Source of the DNA: [Ruminococcus] lactaris ATCC 29176
GTDB lineage: Bacteria > Bacillota > Clostridia > Lachnospirales > Lachnospiraceae
Assembly (NCBI RefSeq): GCF_025152405.1
Contig: NZ_CP102292.1
Coordinates: 1,736,001-1,800,000 of the forward strand
DNA length: 64,000 bases
Direction of reading: 5' to 3'
In this document: positions 35,868 to 44,140 of the stretch, one piece after another
Layout of the letters: each line of letters starts with the position of its first letter
Position numbering within the stretch: the stretch's first letter is position 1
The notes under the pieces: model-generated
What the model saw: only the letters and a program-made list of their open reading frames with translations
Told to the model about the DNA's origin: nothing
Database searches by the model: none
Position numbers and translations under genes: made by a program

Positions 35868-36768
35868 ATAAATTATAGTTTATTTTTTCTGTCTTCTCAA
35901 CCTGTCTGTACTGAAGATATTCTAAAAATCTCTGTACCGCAGGCTGTGCTGTCTTCCTGCTTCTCATCGCCAGTCCGATATTCCGGTATGCCGGGATTTC
36001 CAGCTCTCTTGCCACGATCCTGTAGGGAATCCTCTTCAGGATCAGTTCCGGCAAAACACTGATCCCGAGTCCGCCCTCCACCATAGCCATGATGGCATAG
36101 TCATCCCACGTTGTAAAATGTACTTTTGGTGTCAGGTGACTTCTTTCAAAAATTTCCGAAACTTCTGCTTTTGCTCCTTTTTCCAACAGCATAAACGGTT
36201 CCTCGCATAAAGCACTCACCGGAATTTTCCGATATTCAGCAAGCGGATGTCCTTCCGGGAGTACGACCAGCAGTCTGTCCTGTTCCAAAAAGACTGTGTC
36301 CAGTTCTGCATGCGTCGGAAGTCTTAAAAAACCACAGTCCACTCTTCCTTCCAGAATCCATTCTTCGATCTCTGTATAATCGCCCAGCAACATCTCATAA
36401 TCAATCTCAGGATAATCTTTCTGAAATTCCCGGATGATATTCGGCAGCCAGTGCGTAGCAACACTGGAAAATGTACCGATCCGGATCAGTCCTGACTTCA
36501 GTCCCTGCAGTTCATCCACTTCGGTCTGCAGCTTTTCATATTCTTTGCAGACATTTTCTGCATAAGGTAAAAGCTTCATTCCACTGCTGGTCAGCCTGAC
36601 TCCTAATTTACTCCGCTCCAGCAGGATCACCTTCCATTCCTTTTCAAGATCATGGATCATCCGGCTGATCCCTGACTGCGAATAGTTCAGAATCTCTGCT
36701 GCTTTCGTGAAACTGCCACACGAAACTGTTGTTACAAACGCTTTATATTTTTGTATATTCATATCCAT
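35866..36768 (-). CDS. LysR-type transcriptional regulator
   Basis: Winged helix-turn-helix regulator, 300 aa. The DNA-binding domain is at about 1-62 (FVTTVSCGSFTKAAEILNY, SQSGISRMIHDLEKE). The effector-binding periplasmic-binding-protein-like domain follows (about 90-290: GLIRIGTFSSVATHWLPNII, MVEGGLGISVLPEL). The effector is unknown. Such regulators usually act on a divergent neighbour, but here the upstream side now holds an IS110 element, so its original target may have been separated or lie across the element (proB). The last codons run into MITE copy R5, whose end forms part of the TGA stop. Confidence 0.92.
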   Translation of the reverse strand: MDMNIQKYKAFVTTVSCGSFTKAAEILNYSQSGISRMIHDLEKEWKVILLERSKLGVRLTSSGMKLLPYAENVCKEYEKLQTEVDELQGLKSGLIRIGTFSSVATHWLPNIIREFQKDYPEIDYEMLLGDYTEIEEWILEGRVDCGFLRLPTHAELDTVFLEQDRLLVVLPEGHPLAEYRKIPVSALCEEPFMLLEKGAKAEVSEIFERSHLTPKVHFTTWDDYAIMAMVEGGLGISVLPELILKRIPYRIVARELEIPAYRNIGLAMRSRKTAQPAVQRFLEYLQYRQVEKTEKINYNL

Positions 36769-36959
36769 AAGCTTGCATTTTCTCCTGGTATGATGTAGTC
36801 ATAGACCAATAAGGTCATCCACATCATATTCTCTAATCTATATCCTGGTTGGTAAGAGGATTCTCCTCCATAATCACTCCAACCATAGATACGTGTATAA
36901 GTTACATACATTTTTGTATGATTATTCACTCCTAGACTATGTCTGTTACATAAGGTATT

Positions 36960-37150
36960 ATTTTCCATTGGATAGGGAAAAGGACGATTTTCTCCTAGGG
37001 AGCTGGCTTATGTCCAGTAATACCCGTAACTTAAGACTGTCATTCCATCAATGAAAATTTATGTTTTAGGCTGGTTGGGAGCAATTAAGCTATACCCGTA
37101 TAACGTGCCAGGTAGTGTATTCATTGTTTTTTATGGAACCCTATCGGAAG
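36960..37150 (+). ncRNA. Candidate bridge RNA of the IS110 element
   Basis: In the IS110 subgroup the guide ('bridge') RNA is encoded just upstream of the transposase. This stretch has several small stems (GGGAAAA/TTTTCTCC, CTCC-TAG-GGAG, CTGG-N7-CCAG) and repeats TACCCGTAAC / TACCCGTATAAC in two separate loops. That is as expected for two loops that recognise related target and donor cores. Exact ends and loop assignments are not determined. Confidence 0.5.
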
Positions 37151-37159
37151 GAGCATATA

Positions 37160-38452
37160 ATGCATAACAAAAACTATATTTCCGTCGGCATTGATGTCGG
37201 TTCAGCTTTTAGCTTTATGACAATTCTTGCGCCAGACGAAACAGTGATCTTGAAACCTTTCAAGATTACTCACAATAATAAGGATTCTTTGGAACGAGCT
37301 GTTTCTGAAATTAAAAAAGCAGAAGAGCTGTATTCCTTAGAAAGTCGCACCTTTCTAGAATCCACTGGGATTTATCATTTCCCGCTCTTCTGCTATCTTG
37401 TTGATTGTGGTTTTAACGCGTCCATAATCAATCCTATTATTACACATTCTACTAAGAATGGAAATATCAGAAAAGTAAAAAATGATAAAATCGATTCTAA
37501 AGGTATTGCCAAACTAGGATTATCAAAAGATATTCCTGTTTCCCAGTTCCCAGCAAAGCTGGTTCTTGAACTGCGTAGCCTTACCCGTAAGTATTACGAT
37601 TTAACTGATGAGCGTTCTGCTCATATCAATAAACTTAAAGGAGACCTGCATACCGTGTTTCCTCAGTATCTTGACGTTTTCTGTGATGTTACCGGCAAGA
37701 CCTCAACAATGATTCTTCGCCAGTACGGTACTCCAGACAAGATACTTCGTGGTCATAAGAAGACCATGATTGAAAAAATATCAAAAGCTTCACGAAAAGG
37801 TCTTGCCAAAGCTTCTGAAAGATATGAGAAACTCTGTGCTGCAGCTAATGCTGCAAAGACATTTGGATGTCAAATAGACAGTATCTACTTCAATATCTTT
37901 TTAACTTTGGACCTTGTTGAAAAGCTTGATTCTGCTTTGGATTCCATACTGAATCGTATTAGGCAGCTGATTACATTCAATAAAAACGAGAAGTTTATTC
38001 AGCAGATTAAACTTTTAAATACAATCCCAGGTGTTGGCTTTCTGACTGCTGTAACAATCATGTGCGAAATAGGTGATTTCTCAGCATTCCGTAATCCAAA
38101 ACAACTTTTTGCTTACTTCGGATTAGATCCTGAAGTAAATGAATCTGGAAAATTCGTTGGCACTCAGTTACATATGAGCAAACGTGGCTCCAGAATCGCG
38201 CGCCGTGCTATCTTTGCAGTAGCACTCGCCTCCATTCGTACAAAACGTAATGGAGAGGGCATCAATCCATACCTCCGTAAGTATTACGAATTAAAGTCTG
38301 GACAAAAGCCTAAGATGGTTGCAATCGGTGCTGTAATGCATAAAGTCTGCAACATCGTATTTGCTGTTCTTCGTGATGAAAAGGCATTTGAGCTTCGGTC
38401 ACCAGAAGAACACTGTAAGCAGTATCAAAGACCTGCTTTAGCAGCTGCATAA
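37160..38452 (+). CDS. IS110-family transposase (DEDD recombinase)
   Basis: RNA-guided recombinase of the IS110 family, 430 aa. The N-terminal RuvC-like DEDD domain starts SVGIDVGSAFSFM (first Asp), with ESTGIYHFPLFCYL (Glu) and VKNDKIDSKGIAKL (late Asp residues). The C-terminal transposase_20 domain has LLNTIPGVGFLTAVTIMCEI, GDFSAFRNPKQLFAYFGLDP and SKRGSRIARRAIF, containing the catalytic Ser. The ATG at 37160 has GGAAGGAG upstream; the longer frame adds 15 residues. No frameshift or truncation is seen, so it may be active. No partner gene is present, as is usual for this family. Confidence 0.93.
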   Translation: MHNKNYISVGIDVGSAFSFMTILAPDETVILKPFKITHNNKDSLERAVSEIKKAEELYSLESRTFLESTGIYHFPLFCYLVDCGFNASIINPIITHSTKNGNIRKVKNDKIDSKGIAKLGLSKDIPVSQFPAKLVLELRSLTRKYYDLTDERSAHINKLKGDLHTVFPQYLDVFCDVTGKTSTMILRQYGTPDKILRGHKKTMIEKISKASRKGLAKASERYEKLCAAANAAKTFGCQIDSIYFNIFLTLDLVEKLDSALDSILNRIRQLITFNKNEKFIQQIKLLNTIPGVGFLTAVTIMCEIGDFSAFRNPKQLFAYFGLDPEVNESGKFVGTQLHMSKRGSRIARRAIFAVALASIRTKRNGEGINPYLRKYYELKSGQKPKMVAIGAVMHKVCNIVFAVLRDEKAFELRSPEEHCKQYQRPALAAA

Positions 38453-38730
38453 AGATGCAGCTATATAAAACCATAGGAGCTTCTTGACGAAAATCCAAGT
38501 GATTTACGTTTGTTAAAGTTACTCATTTTTAGGTTTCAAAACATAAAAGAAAAATATCTATTTTTTGTCTTTTAGGTATTGACTATAACTAGCTGGTCTT
38601 CACAATATTATAGTATCTGGTTTTGTCATATATATTATGAAAAACATTCGCTTTTGTAATCCATAACTGTATGATACGATAACTGCATTGAGGAATCAAG
38701 TTATTTTCAAGACAGACAAAGGAGATTATC

Positions 38731-39528
38731 ATGGGACTTTATAATAACCGGATTGTAGTAAAAGTTGGAACTTCTACACTGACAAATGATGCAGGAAAAA
38801 GTGATCTCAGAACGACAGACCGACTGGTCTGCGTACTTTCTGATATCCAGAATATGGGATATGAAGTTGTTCTCGTTTCTTCGGGTGCGATCGCCGTCGG
38901 ACGGAACAAATTAAATATGACCTCCAAACCGGACAGCATGCGTATGAAACAGGCTGCTGCTGCGGTTGGACAGTGCAGTCTGATGTATCTTTATGACAAA
39001 TTTTTCGGAGATTATGACAAGACTGTTGCACAGATTCTTCTCAATGCGGAAGATATCGAACAGGAAGAAAAAAAGGAAAATCTTATCAATACTTTCAATG
39101 CACTTTTAGAGATGGGTGTGATCCCGATCGTAAATGAAAATGATTCCGTAAGTTATAAGGAAATCGAATCAGAAGACCGCCTTTTCGGAGATAATGATAT
39201 GCTTTCTGCTGTCGTAGCTGTCCTCTGCCGTGCCAGACATCTGGTTATCCTTTCAGATATTGACGGATTCTACGACCATGATCCACGCCTTTACCCAAAT
39301 GCAAAGCTGATCGAACAGATTGATACCATTGATGACAGTGTTTATGCACTGGCAGGCGGTGCCGGTTCCAGACGCGGTACAGGTGGTATGAGAACCAAAC
39401 TTCAGGCTGCCGCACTGGCAACCTCCCAGGGAACCGATACCATCGTCACCAACGGAAAGCACCCTGAAGCTTTATATGATATTGTCAAAGGACTGCATGC
39501 CGGAACTTTATTCCCGGGGAAAATCTGA
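38731..39528 (+). CDS. proB: Glutamate 5-kinase, short form without PUA domain
   Basis: Phosphorylates glutamate in the first step of proline synthesis. The amino-acid-kinase fold is clear: RIVVKVGTSTLTND, VVLVSSGAIAVGRNKL, VPIVNENDSV-like IPIVNENDSVSYKEIE, FGDNDMLSAVVA, LVILSDIDGFYDHDPR and GTGGMRTKLQAA. At 265 aa it lacks the C-terminal PUA domain of the E. coli enzyme, as in many Clostridia. AAAGGAG precedes the ATG. No proA follows; a terminator comes at once. The upstream IS110 element ends shortly before, so the promoter may have been altered by the insertion. Confidence 0.95.
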   Translation: MGLYNNRIVVKVGTSTLTNDAGKSDLRTTDRLVCVLSDIQNMGYEVVLVSSGAIAVGRNKLNMTSKPDSMRMKQAAAAVGQCSLMYLYDKFFGDYDKTVAQILLNAEDIEQEEKKENLINTFNALLEMGVIPIVNENDSVSYKEIESEDRLFGDNDMLSAVVAVLCRARHLVILSDIDGFYDHDPRLYPNAKLIEQIDTIDDSVYALAGGAGSRRGTGGMRTKLQAAALATSQGTDTIVTNGKHPEALYDIVKGLHAGTLFPGKI

Positions 39529-39567
39529 TCTGTAAAAATCGGTTCTGTAATAAAATCGAGTATATCA

Positions 39568-39603
39568 AAAAATCCGGTCTTTTGACAGATCGGATTTTTA
39601 TTT
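39568..39603. terminator. Terminator between proB and the thioesterase gene
   Basis: AAATCCGGTCT (39570-39580) pairs with AGATCGGATTT (39587-39597, one mismatch), followed by TTATTTAT. A-rich on the other side, so probably bidirectional. Confidence 0.8.
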
Positions 39604-39635
39604 ATGATAGAGATCAGCTTTCACGCAAAATAAAA

Positions 39636-40028
39636 TTACTTTACACGGTATCCGGTCGTATTGACAACCGCCGTCAGATTTCCCAGTTCATCTTTCACCT
39701 CGATTTTGTAGTAACTGGTGGAGCGGCCATTTTTGATACAGACAGCTTCAGCAATAAGCTGATTGCCCTTCACACTTCCAAGATATGCGATATCTGAATG
39801 AAGTGACACTGTTCCCGTTCCCTGCCAGTTCGCAGCTACAGCAAAAGCGAAATCGGCTAATGTAAAATAAACTCCGCCCATCACTGCACCCATGGCATTG
39901 CGATGACGTGATCCAAGCTTCAGACTGCACTTTGCATAATGCTCCTCCACTTCCTCGATCACAGCTCCATTCTCCGTTGCAAACCGGTCATTTTCAAATA
40001 ATTTTACCGTTTTCTCATCCGGCTTCAT
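39636..40028 (-). CDS. PaaI-type hotdog-fold thioesterase
   Basis: Small acyl-CoA thioesterase-like protein, 130 aa. The hotdog core is SRHRNAMGAVMGGVYFTLAD (substrate loop with Asn/Gly), followed by FAFAVAANW, TVSLHSDIAYLGSVKG and GRSTSYYKIEVKDELG. The substrate is unknown. The long upstream frame is the tail of the GntR gene in another frame. The ATG at 40028 is chosen because GGAGG lies seven nt before it. It then overlaps the gntR end by 14 nt, so the two genes are coupled. Confidence 0.87.
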   Translation of the reverse strand: MKPDEKTVKLFENDRFATENGAVIEEVEEHYAKCSLKLGSRHRNAMGAVMGGVYFTLADFAFAVAANWQGTGTVSLHSDIAYLGSVKGNQLIAEAVCIKNGRSTSYYKIEVKDELGNLTAVVNTTGYRVK

Positions 40029-40728
40029 CCTCATTCCTCCATTCTCCATCCATCTTATCCTCTTCATCCCTCGCAGAAGTAAACGCATTCGCATAGGAGG
40101 AAAAATAAACAGCAAAAGCTTCCCGGATCTTCTGATCGTCATTTGCTGCCATCGCCTCTGTGACTTCTTTCAACCGCCTGCAGCTTTCCTTCTTATCTCC
40201 CATATGGGTGATCGCATACGCAGCATACCCATCCAGCATCTTTTTCTGCATCTGCTCCAGATAGGCATTCCCAAGGAGGCTGATCAGACGCTCATGGAAC
40301 AGCATTTCCCATTCTGCCATTCTTCTTTCATCCGGTGCATTCTTCATTCCCTTTAAGATACGTTCCAGTTGGACGCTGGAAGGATCTTCTGCATCCTCTT
40401 CTGTGAGCTGTCCACCCTGCCGGTGTTCTTTCGCTGCAAGAAGAATCGTATTCTCTGCCATCATCATCTCAATCATATGAAATACATCGTGGATCTGTTC
40501 TCTGTCTAATACCACTGCCTGCATATGCCGGTTGGGAAGTCTGACCGCGAAGCCCTCCTGCACTAAATTCTGCAATGCTTCCCGGATTGGCATCCTCGAT
40601 ACACCAAGCCGCTCTGCAAGTGCTTCCTGTGCCAGTTCTGTCCCCGGCTTTATCTGGCCTGACAAAATCTCCTCTTTGATCGTCTCTACAATATAATCCT
40701 TTGTCGGTACATTCATCATCAATCCCAT
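40015..40728 (-). CDS. GntR-family (FadR/FCD-type) transcriptional regulator
   Basis: An N-terminal winged helix-turn-helix (about 10-75: EEILSGQIKPGTELAQEALA, ERLGVSRMPIREALQNLVQ, GFAVRLPNRH) is followed by an all-helical FCD effector domain (about 85-225). The FCD domain's metal/acid-binding residues include His around FHERLISLLGN and HMG. 237 aa. The ATG at 40728 has GAGGAGG seven nt upstream. It is first in a unit with the PaaI thioesterase, which suggests it controls an acyl-CoA or acid-related step. Inverted and direct GTATC repeats upstream (40787-40841) are the likely operators. Confidence 0.9.
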   Translation of the reverse strand: MGLMMNVPTKDYIVETIKEEILSGQIKPGTELAQEALAERLGVSRMPIREALQNLVQEGFAVRLPNRHMQAVVLDREQIHDVFHMIEMMMAENTILLAAKEHRQGGQLTEEDAEDPSSVQLERILKGMKNAPDERRMAEWEMLFHERLISLLGNAYLEQMQKKMLDGYAAYAITHMGDKKESCRRLKEVTEAMAANDDQKIREAFAVYFSSYANAFTSARDEEDKMDGEWRNEDEAG

Positions 40729-40786
40729 CTGTCTTCCTCCTCTGTATCCCATATCTTTCTATATTTTCATCTTCGGATCTATAAAT

Positions 40787-40841
40787 GTATCCATTTTATG
40801 ATACTTTCTTTTGTATCTACTTTATATGTCATATTGTATCC
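40787..40841. promoter_or_regulatory. Candidate GntR operator cluster
   Basis: GTATCCATTTTATGATAC (40787-40804) is an inverted repeat of GTATC. A second GTATC at 40813 and a third GTATCCATTTT at 40836 follow within 50 nt. It lies 59-113 nt upstream of the regulator start, in a good place for autoregulation. Confidence 0.5.
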
Positions 40842-40965
40842 ATTTTTATCTTTAAAGTCAAGATTAAATCAATTTAAATGCCTGCTTTTACATTATCTGT
40901 AAATATTTTTATTTCTTATTCAACTTTTTATTTCTTATTTCAGATTTTCTTTTTTCTTTCTCATA
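40842..40965. other. AT-rich spacer with no recognisable gene
   Basis: Between the operator cluster and the mscS terminator. T-rich on the plus strand; nothing recognisable seen. Confidence 0.6.
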
Positions 40966-40968
40966 TAA

Positions 40969-41008
40969 AAAGCAGCTATAGGATCGCTTTGCATCCATAT
41001 AGCTGCCT
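40969..41008 (-). terminator. Terminator of mscS
   Basis: GCAGCTATA-type arms (40972-40984 and 40993-41006) form a near-perfect stem with a 4-8 nt loop; on the minus strand TTTTTATAT follows. Confidence 0.85.
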
Positions 41009-41085
41009 TACTCTATCTGCTGCAGGTTCTTATGCTGCTGATTTTCATGCTACTGATTCTCATGTTGCTAAGAAATGCCTGCCCT

Positions 41086-42045
41086 TTATTTTCCTTCTTT
41101 CATATGCACTGTAAGCTGATTGAACGGAATCTCGATTCCTGCTTCATCGAACTGAAGCTTGATCTCTTCCAACACTCTCCATCGTGTAGTCCAGTATGCT
41201 TCTGTCTTCACCCATGCACGCAGTCCGATCACGACACTGCTGTCAGCCAGTTCATCCACAAAGACTTTAATCTCCTCATCCTGTATTACATCCTTATCAT
41301 TCAACAACATAGTCTCGATCAGACCCTTTGCCTTTTTCAGATCAGCATCATAGGCGATTCCGACTTTCAGATCTAACTGTCGCTCAGGACGTGCAGTCAC
41401 ATTGGTCAGACTGTTATCTGTCAGAATCCCATTTGGAACAATGATCGTCTTGTTGTCGATCGTCGTCATTCTTGTATAAAAAATCTGGATTGACTTCACT
41501 GTTCCTTCGATCCCGGCTGAATTGACCATAATATAATCGCCCACTTCAAATGGTTTTAAAATAAGGATCAGTATTCCCCCTGCAAAATTGGAAAGACTTC
41601 CCTGAACTGCAAGACCAATGGCTACACCTGCTGATGCAATCAGTGCCGCTACTGAAGAAGATTCCACACCAAATTTTGTAGCGATGAGAAAGATCAGAAC
41701 TGCATACATTACGAATTTCAGCATAGAATCTACAAACTGTTTGACTCCCACATCTGCATTTGCTCTCTCCATTGATCTGGAAACAATCTTCCTGATCCAC
41801 TTGATCACTTTTCTTCCGATCAGAAAGAAAATAATCGCAAACAAGACTTTCATTCCAAATGCGATCAGATTCGGAATATGATCATAAAAGTATTGTACAA
41901 ACTGATTGACTTCATTCGCTGTATCTTTTGTCACTTCCTGTGCTGAATCCAACACATCACTGACGGAATCATTCGTAACCGTACCGGATGCTGCCAGATA
42001 CAGACGCGGGATTGCACGCTGTAGCAGATTTCCTGTTCCTGTCAT
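41086..42045 (-). CDS. mscS: Small-conductance mechanosensitive channel (MscS family)
   Basis: Membrane channel that opens on hypo-osmotic stress, heptameric in characterised members. An N-terminal amphipathic segment (about 20-50), TM helices at about 55-80 and 100-120 and the pore helix (SVAALIASAGVAIGLAVQG, then SLSNFAGGILILILKPFEVGD) match the family signature. The beta domain (YIMVNSAGIEGTVKSIQIFY, TTIDNKTIIVPNG) and alpha/beta cytoplasmic domain follow. 319 aa. AAAGGA lies 11 nt before the ATG, somewhat far. It is monocistronic, with its own terminator. Confidence 0.93.
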   Translation of the reverse strand: MTGTGNLLQRAIPRLYLAASGTVTNDSVSDVLDSAQEVTKDTANEVNQFVQYFYDHIPNLIAFGMKVLFAIIFFLIGRKVIKWIRKIVSRSMERANADVGVKQFVDSMLKFVMYAVLIFLIATKFGVESSSVAALIASAGVAIGLAVQGSLSNFAGGILILILKPFEVGDYIMVNSAGIEGTVKSIQIFYTRMTTIDNKTIIVPNGILTDNSLTNVTARPERQLDLKVGIAYDADLKKAKGLIETMLLNDKDVIQDEEIKVFVDELADSSVVIGLRAWVKTEAYWTTRWRVLEEIKLQFDEAGIEIPFNQLTVHMKEGK

Positions 42046-42131
42046 TTTTTCTTATTTCCTTTCTCATTCATTTTTTATCAGGCTTTTTCACTTTTCTGTT
42101 GCCATCAATACGCCGCAGTTTTTTCCTGCTG

Positions 42132-42980
42132 CTATTTCAATGCAAGAAATGCACAGAGATTACCACGCTTATTTCCCATCGTACGATGAGAATAAAGGAT
42201 CTCACTGTTGCAGTGCGTACACACATTTGTAATCGCCATATGCTCTGCCAGAATCCCACTTTCTAAAAAGATCAGCTCATTGGCTTTCCAGAGATTCAAC
42301 TGATATTTTCCATTTGCTTTCTTATAAAACAACTGATCCCAGTTCTCCTTATCAAAAGCTTCACGGAATTTGTCGATCACCTCTTCGCTGACTTCATAGC
42401 AGTCCATACACACAGAAGGTCCTACCGCAGCCAGTATCTCTTCCGGTCTGCATCCAAACGTCTCCTGCATCAGCTCAACCGTATGCTTTCCGATCTTACC
42501 AACAGTGCCACGCCACCCGGAATGACTCAGTCCGATGACTTTTCTGACCGGATCAACAAAATAAAGGGGAACACAGTCTGCATATGAAGTCACCAGGCAG
42601 ATTCCGGGTCTGTCCGTGATCAGACCGTCCACATCCGTATAATCCCGTTCCTTTAAGATTCCCTTTCCCCGGTCTTCCTCCGTCACAATCCTGACATTTG
42701 TAGTATGCGTCTGCTTTGAAAGTACCATATCCTCACAGGAAACTCCGATTGCAGCTCCCATACGCCGGAAATTTTCACGGACTGCCTCCGGGTCATCTCC
42801 CCGTTCAAAACTTAAATTCATGGATGAATAATATCCCTTACTTACGCCTCCAAGTCTTGTAGAGAATCCATGTCTGACAATTCCCGTATTTTTAAAAAGC
42901 GGAAACTCCAAAAATGGTGTGACAGTTCCCGCTTCTTCCAAGATAGATTCTTCATTTTTATATTTCAATCCTAAAGCCAT
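42132..42980 (-). CDS. pgeF: YfiH/PgeF family multicopper-like purine nucleoside enzyme
   Basis: YfiH (laccase-domain) family: cytoplasmic enzymes acting on purine nucleosides, also credited with editing of peptidoglycan precursors in E. coli. The metal/catalytic residues are visible: VLSKQTHTTNVRIV (His), TSYADCVPLYFVDP (Cys) and GLSHSGWRGTVGKI (His). VGPSVCMDCYEVSEEV, CTHCNSEILYSHR and GNLCAFLALK follow. 283 aa. The second ATG (42980) is chosen because GGAGG then sits six nt upstream; the first ATG (42986) would be at zero distance. It follows yraN at once. Confidence 0.9.
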   Translation of the reverse strand: MALGLKYKNEESILEEAGTVTPFLEFPLFKNTGIVRHGFSTRLGGVSKGYYSSMNLSFERGDDPEAVRENFRRMGAAIGVSCEDMVLSKQTHTTNVRIVTEEDRGKGILKERDYTDVDGLITDRPGICLVTSYADCVPLYFVDPVRKVIGLSHSGWRGTVGKIGKHTVELMQETFGCRPEEILAAVGPSVCMDCYEVSEEVIDKFREAFDKENWDQLFYKKANGKYQLNLWKANELIFLESGILAEHMAITNVCTHCNSEILYSHRTMGNKRGNLCAFLALK

Positions 42981-42982
42981 TT

Positions 42983-43342
42983 TCATCCTCCAAATGCATT
43001 CTTTATCAGCGTGATCTTTGTCCCCTCGATTCCGACCACATCAAATCTGCACGGCACATCCTCCAGCTGCTGTTCTGTCAGATAATACATTGCCGTACGG
43101 AAGATCTTCTGCTGCTTTCTGGCATCCACCGCTTCCAGCGGACTTCCTTTCCGTTCATCAGCTCTGTATTTTACTTCACAGAACACGTAATACGCTCCGT
43201 CCTTTGCAATCAGATCGATCTCCCCAAGACGGCAGCGGTAATTAAACTGAAGAATCTCATATCCCATCTGCTCCAGATAAAATCCCGCTGCTTTTTCATA
43301 ATCTGCTCCTGTCTTTCTCCGATTCTTCTGAATCTTTTTCAT
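42983..43342 (-). CDS. yraN: YraN family endonuclease-like protein
   Basis: UPF0102/YraN family with a PD-(D/E)XK nuclease-like fold: NRRKTGADYEKAAGFYLEQM, FNYRCRLGEIDLIAKDGAYY, VFCEVKYRADERKGSPLEAV and RFDVVGIEG. The GEIDLI...EVK arrangement carries the nuclease-type Asp/Glu/Lys. The precise role is unknown. The ATG at 43342 is preferred: GGAG lies six nt upstream and 119 aa fits the family; the longest frame adds 11 residues without a binding site. It sits between rnhB and yfiH, its usual neighbourhood. Confidence 0.9.
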   Translation of the reverse strand: MKKIQKNRRKTGADYEKAAGFYLEQMGYEILQFNYRCRLGEIDLIAKDGAYYVFCEVKYRADERKGSPLEAVDARKQQKIFRTAMYYLTEQQLEDVPCRFDVVGIEGTKITLIKNAFGG

Positions 43343-43377
43343 TCTCTTCTCCGTCATCTGCACTGAAACATTCATGA

Positions 43378-44136
43378 TTACATGAAATTCTTTATAAATG
43401 TCCTTCGGTGGATCGGTGACGGACCATACTTTTGAATCGCTGCAATATGCTCTTTTGAGCCATATCCCTTATGCCCTGCAAATCCGTATTCAGGAAGAAT
43501 TTTATCGTATTCGATCATCAGCCTGTCCCTTGTCACTTTTGCAAGAATACTGGCTGCAGCAATCGAAACACTCTTCGCATCCCCTTTAATGATCGGAACC
43601 TGCATGATCGTCATCTCCGGGATTGTCACCGCATCATTGAGCAGAAGATCCGGCTCTCTGGAAAGTTTTGATACTGCCTCCCGCATTGCCTCATACGTTG
43701 CCTGCAGGATATTGATCTCATCAATCCTTGCCGGGCTTGCCATTCCGATTCCTGTCGCAACTGCCTTCTCCATGATCTCATCATACAGTTCTTCTCTTCT
43801 TGCCGCTGACAGTTTCTTGGAATCATTCAGATATAAAATCTCACAGTCTGCCGGCAGGATCACTGCCCCTGCCACAACCGGACCTGCCAGTGGTCCTCTT
43901 CCTGCCTCGTCAATTCCACAGATGCACCGGTACTGACTATACTTTTCCTCATAAAAGTGCATCTGTTTCAGCCGTTCTCGTTCCTGCACAAGTGCCGCCT
44001 GCTTTTTGCGGTAACGTGCCGCCAGATTCTGCACACCGATCCGGGAATCCTGCTCATAAAAACCGCAGAGTTTCTCCCAGCTATTTTCATCGGAATTTTC
44101 AAATTCTTTTTTTATCTCACTGATGCTTTTTCCCAT
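43378..44136 (-). CDS. rnhB: Ribonuclease HII
   Basis: Removes ribonucleotides and RNA from RNA-DNA hybrids. The catalytic start ICGIDEAGRGPLAGPVVAGA has the Asp-Glu pair. Later acid residues are in DEINILQATYEAM, LLNDAVTIPE, and KGDAKSVSIAAASILAKVTRD (Asp). The C-terminal HKGYGSKEHIAAI follows. About 60 N-terminal residues form a helical hybrid-binding extension, common in Firmicutes RNase HII. AGGAG precedes the ATG. It ends three nt before yraN and follows lepB. Confidence 0.96.
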   Translation of the reverse strand: MGKSISEIKKEFENSDENSWEKLCGFYEQDSRIGVQNLAARYRKKQAALVQERERLKQMHFYEEKYSQYRCICGIDEAGRGPLAGPVVAGAVILPADCEILYLNDSKKLSAARREELYDEIMEKAVATGIGMASPARIDEINILQATYEAMREAVSKLSREPDLLLNDAVTIPEMTIMQVPIIKGDAKSVSIAAASILAKVTRDRLMIEYDKILPEYGFAGHKGYGSKEHIAAIQKYGPSPIHRRTFIKNFM

Positions 44137-44140
44137 TCTG

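Larger units (their letters stand above)
36800..38560 (+). mobile_element. IS110-family insertion sequence (ends approximate)
   Basis: An IS110 transposase gene with long, structured non-coding sequence upstream and a shorter AT-rich stretch downstream. IS110 elements have no diagnostic inverted ends or target duplication, so neither boundary can be fixed by eye. The LysR binding site (AGGAG near 36782) is intact, giving a left limit. The right limit is before the proB leader (about 38690). Confidence 0.7.

Noticed and set aside
36759-36968. Minus-strand frame of 69 codons upstream of LysR
   Set aside because: Lies in the IS110 leader, no binding site, no conserved features.
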